The translations under genes and the position numbers were made by a program. From contig ML662445.1 in assembly GCA_007570785.1 (NCBI GenBank), forward strand, positions 695,455-759,454: a stretch of 64,000 nt of DNA, in the 5' to 3' direction. Shown here one piece after another: positions 27,501 to 34,378 of the stretch. Origin of the DNA: Antilocapra americana. Its lineage: Eukaryota; Chordata; Mammalia; Artiodactyla; Antilocapridae. Numbering within the stretch: the first letter of the stretch is position 1; every line of letters begins with the position of its first letter. A model generated the notes under the pieces. The model ran no database searches, was not told the DNA's origin, and saw only the letters and a list, made by a program, of their open reading frames with translations.

Positions 27501-30500
27501 TGAGACACACCCAGGTGGGAGGTCCAGGCCAGGCCCAGGACAGCCGTCCTGGCAGGCATGAGAGGCGGCCTCATCACAGCTGCTCCCACCACGCCGGGAT
27601 GTGTGCCTCCCGAGGAAGCAGCCTGGCCGTGGCGTGTGAGGGACAGCGGGTGCCGCTGCCTGCACCCCCAGCCCTTGGCCCTCGCCCCCACAGGCCCCGC
27701 GGCTCCAGGGCCACCACCACTTACTGGGTCAGGTCCTGGCCACACTCAGCGCACAGGCCCTTCATGACGACGGGGTGACTACATCCTTCTAAGCGCACCA
27801 GGGCCGCCCTGGAAAACGGGGGAGATCAAGCACACGTCAGCGAGAGCTGCAGCCTCTGGGCTTACTGGATGCCTCCGGACAGCAGGGGTCACACCGCCCC
27901 CAGGGCAGTCTCTCTGGCTTTCCCCTCTGTGGGTCCTTCACGTCCAACACAGCAAAACTACCTAAGGAGTAGCAGAAAGCACTCAGGATGGCCGGTCAGG
28001 ATAACAGAAAACTGTCTCAAAATGCATGAGAAGGTTATATGGGATTCTCCTACGGTTTCTGATAAACAGCTTAGAAAAACTGAAACGTTAATACAAAGAA
28101 CAACTCATTAAAATGCAGACAAATAATAAATGATTCCTGTCTCCAGTAGTCATTCCCAGTCTAAAGAAAGACTATGATTAATCTACATTTTTCTGACAGG
28201 ACTAATATTCTAGTTTTCATAAACACAGAAATTGCTATTTCCTTTGTGCATTCACTTCAAACCCTGGTGGCCTGAAGTGGTCTCTGGAAGGGGGCCTTGA
28301 GCTCCCCAACCTGACAGCTGTGGGTCAGCGTGGCAGGCAGGTCAGCATGGGCGCTTGGCATGAGGGGCCCTTGGGGAGTCTCCTCACAGACTCTCTGAGG
28401 CCTTTCCCGCCTCCCCCTCCTTCCCCAGTCCTGTCCTCGGCTCTGGACTGCGGCAGAGAGGCTGCCCAATGGCTGGCCGGCGGGGCAGTGGTTCCCTCCT
28501 CTCCCCGCCCCGGCCCTGCCGTTCACAACCCAGCTCCCTGTGCCCCAGGCTGGGCCACCCCAATGCCTGTGCTGGGTGGGGGATGCAGCCGCTTCCGAGG
28601 GCCCACCATCAGCGCCATCGCAACCCCTCCCCGAAACTGCCGCCTCGCCCTGACCCTAGACAGGCTGGGGAGCAGACAAGCCCCTGCCCTCAGCACATGC
28701 AGCTCCTCCAGGTGGCCCTGCCTGTTAGCAGCAACGGCCTGGGGTCCCGCCTGCTTCACCCTCGGCTCTGGGGTGAGGGCACTGCTTCCACAGCCCCCCA
28801 CCCCCACCTTCCCGGATCCCTTCCTGCCAGGGGCCCTCCGCAGGCAGCCCTGCCCTCCTGCGCGAGGGGAGAATGGGCCCAGGACGCGTTTGAGACAGCA
28901 CAGTGGAGCCCACAAGCAGGCGGAGGTGCCCCACTCAAGGTCGGGGGTGCCCTTCAGCATCTGCTCACGGGTCATGGGCGCTGTGGGGCCTGTGGCACCT
29001 GGGCATCGCCTGCCTGACTGCTCATCCACCATCTCGCGGATGCCCGCAAGCTGCAGTCACAGGCCCCGCAGACCTGCTGCCTATGAGGCCACAGGGACAC
29101 AGCGGCCAGCAGGCTCCGGGGGCCCCCACACGCAGCTCCTCTCGGCAGGTGTGGCTTGGGCTGACACTTACCGGTAAGTTGCAGGAATGCCTAGTCCACA
29201 TTACAGGGATGCCAACCTGACAGTCACCTGTGTGTATCTGCGGGAGGCTGCTCCTAGGACCCACAGGTACCAGAGTCAGAGGATGCCCTAGTCCCTTACA
29301 GAAAACAGCCCAGTGTGTGCACACAACTTCCACACACCCTCCTGTGTACACTCACCATCTCCCAGCCACCTTGTGACACCCACCACAAGGTCAGCACTAT
29401 CACAGTTGCTGGTATGCAACAAATTCAAGCTTTGCTTTTTGGAACTTTCTGAATCCCTACCCTCACTGCTCAGATGTTCTGTCTCAAAGTCAGCTGAACA
29501 TACAGGTGGGGAACTCGTGGACAGGGAGAGCCAACTGTATTTTCTGTAAATTACAGCACCACTCACACCTGCCCTCCAGGGTCAGAGCTGGGTATGACGC
29601 TGTCTGTCCCAGCTGACCTCTGCATCTCTGCTTGGGCTTAAAAAATATCCCCCCAAAGAGATGCAGTGCCCAGAGAGGGAAAGGGGGTCAGACACGTCCT
29701 TTCAGCACGAGATGGCCTCCCTCTTCAGCTCTGCAGATCTTGCCACAGGCAGGGTCGTTCCACCCTCAGCCCACCGCACAGTCGAGGGATGCTGCACTGT
29801 GAACTCTAAAAACACTTCATGCAAGCCGACGAGCCTCAGAATAGCAAGCCAGTCACCAACACAGGCCAGCCTCCCTGGCCGGTACCTTAAGAGAGGCCAC
29901 GGGGCAGCCAGCAGCGCGGTCCCTACGCGAGGTATTCCCCCTCAACATACAAGGACCAAGCTCTCCTGAGTTTTCTGTACCCAGGAGCCTCTGCCTCTGA
30001 TCTAACAGAGCTCAGAGGGTACAGGCTGTATCAGAAAGAGCGCAGCGTCGGGGAGCGGTCCCGGGGTGCTGACAGCTGTTGGATCTGGGCGGGTTGTACG
30101 GGTGAGGGGCGAAGGGACCTCTTCAGAGCAGTAAACATCTGACTACTGAAGAGTACTTGGGGGGGGGGGGCGGGGAGGTGGCGAGACATCCAGATCACGG
30201 TTCCACTGAAAGGAAGCAGGATTTCTTTGAGAAAGGCTGATTCCTGGGCTGTGTCAGGAAACAGGACCTGGAAGGGTGCCCGCTGCCTAGTCCAGGATAA
30301 TATGAGTGCTGGGAAAGTAACTGGAATGGACTATAATCCACTGAATAGGAACCCATGAGTCCACGCCAATTAGTTTTTCTTACAGTAGAAAGTCAACCAA
30401 GAAAAGAAGAACAAACGAAGGAATTAAAAACATCACCACTGTACAATCCTGATACAAACAGCAGATTCAGACAGACAGGCTACCGGGCACAGATAATGCT

Positions 30501-33055
30501 AGTTGGACGTCAAGAAAAGACGCAAGCACGCACCTACACAGCCTCCTCCTGTGCCGGTCCTTATCCATCACCAGGCTTGTTTTCTGATTATTTTATGTGT
30601 ATATTTTCCTTTCCTTTGGAGACTTCAATGTATCCACATGAATTGAAAAAAAAAGCAGACAAGTGAAAAGAAAGGACAAATAATTAACAGAAATACTTTC
30701 TGCTAACAGTGTCTTGTCAGAATATTTCCAAATCAAAATAATTTCAATCTACACACACATTACAAGGATAGAAACAGACTCTTCTTCCATCTACTTCCCC
30801 CACGGGGATGCTTCGGGTGAAATGCGGCCTAAGCAGACAGCAGTGTGGAGGAAACCCTGGGGAAGCCCAGCAGGGCCCAGGCTTGTGTGTCAGAACCTGC
30901 TCGGACCCCAACCCCTCCTCTGTCTAACAGGTCAGAACAATTCCTGCTCTCCCTGACCGTGTGACCGCTACAAAAACACACAACCCCATTACGGGTCACA
31001 AGAGCATCTACCATTTCCACTACACCCAGAGACAAGGTCCCCAAGCTCCTGGAACTGCACTGCCAGAGAACCACCTCTGGTGTGGTCAGTATGAGGCCAG
31101 CTGATGACAGTGATGATGGACACAAGGACAACTCCAACTCCGGCCACAGAGCCTGGCTCTGGGCTGGTGCTTTACACACCCTCACATCTGCATTCCAGGA
31201 GAAATGCTACCATTGCTCAGAGTCTCAAAAGGCCCCCAGGACGAACCACTGCAATAAGATACCCCAAGACCTGAAACACCAAAAACACACAGAAAAGAAA
31301 ATTACCCACAGCTGAGAACTCATCACTAGGCCAGCTGCTGGGCCGACTGGCGGCATTACCTGACTGGGCTCCTCTGCCCTGCAGGACGGCTGCACGTGAA
31401 GGCTCACTAGCTCCTGTGACCAGTAACGGGCCTGCCTGGGCCTGGGGGTCGTTTCCGTGCAGTCAGAGTAACAGAACAACATGGAGCAGAGGTCTTTCCC
31501 TCAAGGCTTTTCTACCCAGTGAAACAGCAGCATCAAGCAGCATGTCCATCATCCAGGTGGTGAGTTTACAGGCTCCTCAGGGCCCAAGCAATGGTCAGGG
31601 AAGACCTGCCTTCAGAGCAACGCTGAAAGCACACCGGGGTGTCACACACAGCGAGCCTCTCCCTTGTAAGGCCAGGTGGATGACTCTGGCAGTGGCAGAT
31701 GAGAGCACAGCCCGGCCACCTCCCCTGCACTCTGCAGCAGGTATAGGAGACTGAAGACCTGACTCTGCCTCCAAAGATGAGAAAAGAGAACTGGATGCAG
31801 GATGAGGTGCCCAGGACTGTGAGGCAGGCAGGCTCTAGCTGTGTGGAACCAGGTGGAAAATGTTCAACAGCCAGAGGATGAACTTGCCCAACGTGGAGAG
31901 GAGCAGGGGCTGGTGCCCACCTCTCCAGGGGAGGGCCAGGGTGGGGAGAAAGGGAACTGAGCGCCCAGGGCACTGGGGCCCCCACAGAGGGAAACTGCAC
32001 CCCAGCCACTGAACAGGAGGCAGGGATGCTCAACTGCCCCAGGTTTCCGTCCCTGCAATGGAAACAATCACACCAGTCATGTGTACACAACTTTGCTCAC
32101 ACACTGGTCAACTTACAGACAGGTTCATACACTTCAAAAAAGAAAAAAAAAATCCCTTCACAAGGTTTAAACAGGGGTAGGACAGCAAGAGCCGATGGTA
32201 GAAGGATACACTACTGCTTGCCCTGACCTACCTGTGCCAGAGCCACACCCTCTTCCTGAGCTATGAAGCAGAACTGCCAGGTTTTACAACTACGCTTCAC
32301 AAGATTTACTAGGACCTGAACAAGTGCACGCCTCCCAACAATTAACGCTGCGACAACAAGCATAGAGCACGCCTGCTTCTTCCTGTAAGCGCTTTGACCC
32401 TTAGTTTTCCTAACTTAGAAACGCGAAGTCTTGGGTGGAGCCACCTGTCACGGAGAGAAAAGAACGCAACTGTCTTTCAAAGAGTGCAATTTCTGTGACA
32501 CAAGGCCTTTTTTTTTTTTTTAAGTCTGCTGCCTCCGATCAGTAGATGATTAGCAGGGCCTCTCATCCAGCCTTAGAAAAACAGGCAAAGGCGCAGCTGT
32601 GCGTCCTACCTTCCAAAGTTCTCCCCGAGCGCAGCCCCTTCAGCTGCAGCCTGGGAGACCCTCACTCACCCAGTGCCCAGCCCAGGACCCCCTCCCGGCC
32701 CAGGCCCAGAGCTCCCACCAGACCTGGCTTCCTCCCTCGTTACCACTCACCCGGGGGCCACCACCTGGCCCGGCTGTGCGCACAGCTCTCGCACCACGCC
32801 CGCGCGCTCCGACCTCAGCCTGCGCTCCGCGCGCACGCAGCCTCCGGAGCCGGTGCGGACAGGGGCGGGCCCGGAGGGCTGCGTGGAGGCGGCGGCCTCG
32901 CACACGGCCAGCACGGAGCCGATGCGCACGGCAGCGCCCGTCGCCACCCTCCACTCGAGCAGACGCAGCGGCCCAGGGCCGGGGCAGCGCACCTCGGCTA
33001 CGACCGGCGGCTGGGAGCCCTCGGCGGGAAGGCGGCCGCCGGGCGGCGCCTCCAT
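9390..33055 (-). CDS. CTDP1: CTDP1 (FCP1), RNA polymerase II CTD phosphatase, 13 coding exons
   Basis: FCP1 is the nuclear Mg-dependent phosphatase that removes phosphate from the RNA polymerase II C-terminal repeat so that polymerase can be recycled; it docks on TFIIF. Joined exons (33055-32751, 27808-27725, 27215-27122, 25999-25871, 24490-24340, 23463-23373, 21821-21655, 20897-19929, 19723-19582, 19040-18840, 15136-14974, 13864-13710, 9531-9390) give 2793 nt, i.e. 930 residues plus stop; human CTDP1 is about 961. Visible parts are an N-terminal lipoyl/biotinyl-like region (about 20-130), the catalytic DxDxT motif DLDQT (185-189), the second acidic motif IIDDRED (297-303), a Ser/Glu-rich linker (about 341-560), an acidic run before a BRCT domain (about 608-705), and an acidic C-terminal helix ending ELGDLM that in the family binds the RAP74 subunit of TFIIF. 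All introns are GT-AG and phases agree. No frameshift or missing key residue was seen. The identification is from recognised sequence, not from a search. Confidence 0.97.
9532..13709 (-). other. CTDP1: CTDP1 intron 12
   Basis: A 4.2-kb GT-AG intron. It holds an old L1 fragment (9690-9805) and otherwise unique sequence; the large frames inside are GC-driven. Confidence 0.85.
9690..9805 (-). mobile_element. L1 fragment in CTDP1 intron 12
   Basis: TATTTTGAATTAATTTCCAG, CATGTGGACATCTCATTGTT and CAGTACCATTTATTGAAAAG follow the antisense L1M 3' region. It is short and diverged. Confidence 0.65.
13710..13864 (-). CDS. CTDP1: CTDP1 coding exon 12
   Basis: This 155-nt exon encodes VDDILGEGSDDSDSEKKPPE followed by a Glu/Pro/Arg-rich variable part. 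The acidic serine cluster (SDDSDSE) looks like casein kinase 2 sites, which are known to regulate FCP1. The acceptor is CTCGTCAG|GT and the donor CTCAG|GTGAGC. Confidence 0.93.
14432..14642 (+). mobile_element. Bov-tA SINE in CTDP1 intron 11
   Basis: This is a complete ruminant Bov-tA: head AGGCTTCCCTGACAGTGCAG, tRNA-like box TTTGGTCCCTGGGTCGGG, body CCACTCCAGTATTCTTGCCT and tail GTCAGACACGACTGAGTGAC. Confidence 0.92.
14974..15136 (-). CDS. CTDP1: CTDP1 coding exon 11
   Basis: This exon encodes FGDDLPESQDGEQPGPSRRK, then RQPSMSETMPLYTLCKEDLE and SMDKE. The basic SRRKRQP stretch is a plausible nuclear localisation signal. The acceptor CCCTTTCAG|GG lies only about 50 nt from a CA-rich minisatellite in intron 10. 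The donor is GAG|GTGAGC. Confidence 0.95.
15190..15650 (+). repeat. CTDP1: CA-rich minisatellite in CTDP1 intron 10, beside exon 11
   Basis: About 460 bp of variants of ACACACACAGGGTATACATA and ACACACCTGGGGTACACA, with units of roughly 20-24 bp. In the transcript it reads as TG-rich repeats ending about 50 nt before the exon 11 acceptor. Long frames across it (Val/Cys/Pro-rich) are not genes. Confidence 0.9.
16370..16545 (-). mobile_element. Bov-tA SINE in CTDP1 intron 10
   Basis: Antisense Bov-tA is shown by GTCGTGTGCGACCCCATGGA, CACTGGAGTGGGTTGCCATT, GACCCAGGGATCGAACCTGG and CAGGCAGATTCTTTACTGTC. Confidence 0.9.
18840..19040 (-). CDS. CTDP1: CTDP1 coding exon 10
   Basis: This exon encodes a moderately conserved segment including LFHPTPVHPKAPPGPEVRIY and DSSTGKLIRT, which I recognise from mammalian CTDP1. 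The acceptor is GCCCATAG|GG. The donor is TTCAG|GTACTT, weaker than the other donors in this gene. Confidence 0.93.
19582..19723 (-). CDS. CTDP1: CTDP1 coding exon 9, end of BRCT
   Basis: This exon encodes TEKVRQAQECGQLHVVNPDW and LWSCLERWDRVEEQLFPLRD. The Trp of NPDWLW is the conserved BRCT tryptophan. The acceptor is CCTGCAG|GC and the donor CAGAG|GTGAGC. It is 142 nt, phase 1 in and phase 2 out. Confidence 0.96.
19929..20897 (-). CDS. CTDP1: CTDP1 coding exon 8, linker and start of BRCT
   Basis: This is the largest exon (969 nt, about residues 341-663). It begins with a low-complexity Pro/Ser/Glu linker with many CpG codons, passes through an acidic stretch (QSMEEEEEEDADDDDH), the conserved segment EAPDIRKIVPELRSKVLADV and the first two thirds of the BRCT domain (AIIFSGLHPTNFP...THLIAARA). 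The acceptor CTCCTGAAG|GT follows a long pyrimidine tract; the donor is GCCG|GTGAGT. The 5' boundary is the least certain splice site in the model but is phase-consistent. Confidence 0.93.
21655..21821 (-). CDS. CTDP1: CTDP1 coding exon 7, second acidic catalytic motif
   Basis: This exon encodes NLFPCGDSMVCIIDDREDVW and KFAPNLITVKKYVYFQGIGD. The Asp pair at residues 299-300 is the metal-binding motif of HAD phosphatases. The 3' part (about 20 residues, Pro/Arg rich) is poorly conserved. The donor used is GAGAG|GTGGGT, chosen because it keeps phase with exon 8. Confidence 0.94.
22246..22267 (+). repeat. 22-bp G homopolymer in CTDP1 intron 6
   Basis: An uninterrupted run of 22 G (poly-C in the transcript) lies about 425 nt upstream of the exon 7 acceptor. 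Length may vary or be misassembled. Confidence 0.9.
23373..23463 (-). CDS. CTDP1: CTDP1 coding exon 6
   Basis: This 91-nt exon encodes FLDPEKKLFSHRILSRDECI followed by DPFSKTGNLR, part of the catalytic fold insert and the approach to the second acidic motif. The acceptor is CTTTCAAAG|GC and the donor TTAG|GTAGGT. Confidence 0.96.
24340..24490 (-). CDS. CTDP1: CTDP1 coding exon 5
   Basis: This exon encodes GIFHFQLGRGEPMLHTRLRP, then HCKEFLEKVARLYELHVFTF and GSRLYAHTIA. It is the core of the FCP1 homology domain, with the R-P-x-x-x-x-F-L and F-T-x-G motifs of these phosphatases. The acceptor is TCTCTGCAG|GG and the donor GCAG|GTGAGC. It is 151 nt and ends in phase 1. Confidence 0.97.
25871..25999 (-). 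CDS. CTDP1: CTDP1 coding exon 4, catalytic DxDxT exon
   Basis: This exon of exactly 43 codons carries KLVLMVDLDQTLIHTTEQ, the signature of the FCP1/SCP family of the HAD superfamily. The first Asp of DLDQT (residue 185) is the phosphoryl acceptor and the second (187) the general acid, by family knowledge. The acceptor is GCTGTAG|CAAG and the donor AAG|GTGAGT. Confidence 0.97.
27122..27215 (-). CDS. CTDP1: CTDP1 coding exon 3
   Basis: This 94-nt exon encodes LQSRNGRQQVPLSTATVSM, then VHSVPELMVSSE, leading up to the catalytic domain. The acceptor is CTCCGCAG|GC and the donor GAG|GTGGGT. An internal ATG|GTGAGC looks like a donor but is passed over, because conserved coding sequence (VSSE) continues beyond it. 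Confidence 0.93.
27725..27808 (-). CDS. CTDP1: CTDP1 coding exon 2
   Basis: This 84-nt exon encodes ALVRLEGCSHPVVMKGLCAE followed by CGQDLTQ, which is highly conserved in FCP1. The two Cys-x2-Cys-like pairs here (C..CAEC) are typical of the family. The acceptor is TTTTCCAG|GG and the donor CA|GTAAGT. It enters and leaves in phase 2 and joins cleanly to exons 1 and 3. Confidence 0.95.
27809..32750 (-). other. CTDP1: CTDP1 intron 1
   Basis: At 4.9 kb this is the longest intron. It contains a 12-G run (30159), T- and A-rich tracts near 32140 and 32510, and a diverged stretch at about 30290-30480 that may be an old repeat I cannot name. I saw no embedded gene. Confidence 0.8.
30159..30170 (+). 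repeat. 12-bp G run in CTDP1 intron 1
   Basis: A run of 12 G is followed by CGGGGAGGTGG, a short G-rich tract in intron 1. Confidence 0.8.
32751..33055 (-). CDS. CTDP1: CTDP1 coding exon 1
   Basis: This exon encodes residues 1-101 plus two bases of codon 102 and includes the Ala/Arg/Glu-rich start of the N-terminal lipoyl-like domain (for example VRCPGPGPLRLLEWRV and RAGVVRELCAQPGQVV). The donor is GG|GTGAGT at 32750. I chose the ATG at 33053-33055 because it matches the N-terminus I remember for mammalian CTDP1 (Met-Glu). A second in-frame ATG lies two codons upstream (33059-33061) and would add Met-Ala. The exon sits inside the CpG island. Confidence 0.93.
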
Positions 33056-33061
33056 CGCCAC

Positions 33062-33380
33062 CGGGCGGAGACCCAGCGGAAGGGCGCTGGCAGACGCTCA
33101 GGGCCCGGCGCCCCTCGCCAGCGGGCGGGCGACCCCGGCCCAGGAGGGGACAACGGCGGTAACGCTGCGATCCTCAGCCCCGCACCGGCTTCCACCCGCC
33201 GCCCGTCCCGCGCCGACTTCCGGGACAGCGTGCGGAGTCACGTGTCGCCGCGCGCGCGCGCATGCGCCGAGGGCCGTGGCGGACGCACGCTACGCGGGGC
33301 CTGAGAGGCCCTGGCCGGCCCCGGGAACCGGCCGCTGCCTGGACGGCGCGGGCGGGGCGGGGCGGGGCCCCTTCGCCGCT
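33062..33380 (-). promoter_or_regulatory. CTDP1: CTDP1 core promoter and 5' UTR region
   Basis: Upstream of the start codon are an ETS site ACTTCCGG (33216-33223), an E-box GTCACGTG (33237-33244), a palindromic NRF1-type site GCGCATGCGC (33258-33267) embedded in a CG-dinucleotide run, and tandem GC boxes (about 33350-33368, GGGCGGGGCGGGGCGGGG). The transcription start is inferred to fall between about 33100 and 33250. Factor binding is predicted from motif match only. Confidence 0.6.
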
Positions 33381-33479
33381 TCCACCCCGTGAGCACCAGC
33401 ATCCGGGACTGGTGACTGCAGGCAAAGCGGGGCCTCCGGGCCTCACACCGCGTCAGGGGCTGCGGCTGGACGTCCTGGG

Positions 33480-33498
33480 ACTACGAGTCCCGGCGTCC
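33480..33498 (+). promoter_or_regulatory. Diverged ZNF143-type site in tandem copy 1
   Basis: ACTACGAGTCCCGGCGTCC keeps the ACTAC and CCC cores but has lost GCATGC. Two further half-sites (AGTCCCGGCATGC at about 33538 and 33667) lie within the repeats. Confidence 0.45.
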
Positions 33499-33606
33499 AG
33501 CGCGCCCCTCCGATCACGAGTCCCCGTCTGGCGCCGGGAGTCCCGGCATGCACAGGGGTGTTTTTCCCGCAGCTCTCATCGCCGGCTCGGGGCCGGTGCC
33601 AGGAGA

Positions 33607-33625
33607 ACTACAAGTACCAGCATGC
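33607..33625 (+). promoter_or_regulatory. ZNF143/THAP11-type site (ACTACA...GCATGC)
   Basis: ACTACAAGTACCAGCATGC differs at only two positions from the remembered ZNF143 (Staf/SBF) consensus ACTACAATTCCCAGCATGC. It sits at the start of tandem copy 2. An identical site lies one repeat period away. Confidence 0.65.
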
Positions 33626-33735
33626 AGCGCGCCCCTCGGGATCAAGAGTCCCCGTCTGGCGCCGGGAGTCCCGGCATGCAACAGGAGTGTCTGTCCCGCA
33701 TCTCCCATCGCCGGCTCAGGGCCGGTGCCAGGAGA

Positions 33736-33754
33736 ACTACAAGTACCAGCATGC
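33736..33754 (+). promoter_or_regulatory. Second identical ZNF143/THAP11-type site
   Basis: ACTACAAGTACCAGCATGC is repeated exactly, 129 bp from the first. Such sites are typical of CpG-island housekeeping promoters. Confidence 0.65.
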
Positions 33755-34378
33755 AGGGCGCCTCGCGGCTCCTTTCCGCCCTGAGGGCTAGCTGGCGTCC
33801 CAGAACGGCGGGGCCGGAGGCCCGGCACGCGGCGCTCTCCCCGTACGGCGCCGTGGATACCTGCACGTCCTAGCCGCCGTCGTCCCCCGACCCCTCCTTT
33901 CACCCTCGGAGGCCGGTTGTCTTGGACTGCGAGGCCCGGCTTGCCGCTGCCCCGGGAATCCCAGGCTGCCTTGTGAACCCCGGCTTGCGGAGCGGGCGTC
34001 GGGGACCGCCGGCCCAGCGTGCCCGGTGCGGCGCAGGGTTGGGGCTTGGTTGCCAGGTCCCCTCCTCACCCCGGAGTGCGTGTTCTGGGGTCTCTTCCCG
34101 GTGGACCTTCACCGCACTGCCCACCTCGCCTTGACCCCGCCTTGGGAGACCTGGTGCACTGCCCGCAGACAGCGGGAGCCGCCTCGGAGACGAGCTGATC
34201 CAGTCCGGGAGCAGTGGGCGAGGTCGTTTGCGGAGGCCTTCAAGGTCCTTCTTGATACGATTTCTGAAGAGCTGCATTTTCTGTGCGGAGATTTGGACAG
34301 AAGCACCTGTCCCAAGCACATGTCCCAGGTGCATGAAGCCAAAACTGACACAACTTAACGAAAGCAGACAACTCAATA

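Larger units (their letters stand above)
33473..33778 (+). repeat. 128/129-bp tandem repeat, two full copies and one partial
   Basis: Copy 1 spans about 33473-33600, copy 2 33601-33729 and a partial copy 3 from 33730. Shared blocks include GAGTCCCCGTCTGGCGCCGG, AGTCCCGGCATGCA, CATCGCCGGCTC and GGGCCGGTGCCAGGAG. The start-to-start distance is 129 between copies 2 and 3 (AGGAGAACTACAAGTACC) and 128 between copies 1 and 2. It lies inside the CpG island about 420 bp upstream of the CTDP1 start codon. Confidence 0.85.
32600..34200. promoter_or_regulatory. CpG island covering CTDP1 exon 1 and upstream region
   Basis: The sequence is dense in CG dinucleotides and very GC rich from within intron 1, through exon 1, to about 1.1 kb upstream. 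It contrasts sharply with the AT-rich sequence that begins near 34.3 kb at the transposon edge. No TATA box is evident near the inferred CTDP1 start, as expected for a housekeeping promoter. Confidence 0.85.

Noticed and set aside
28320..29177. 285-codon plus-strand frame in CTDP1 intron 1
   Set aside because: Antisense to the intron, proline/alanine-rich with no motif; open by composition.
33262..33873. 203-codon plus-strand frame across the CpG island
   Set aside because: It translates the tandem repeat twice (MQRAPRDQESPS-type segments) and is explained by GC content; a non-coding divergent transcript is more likely than a protein.
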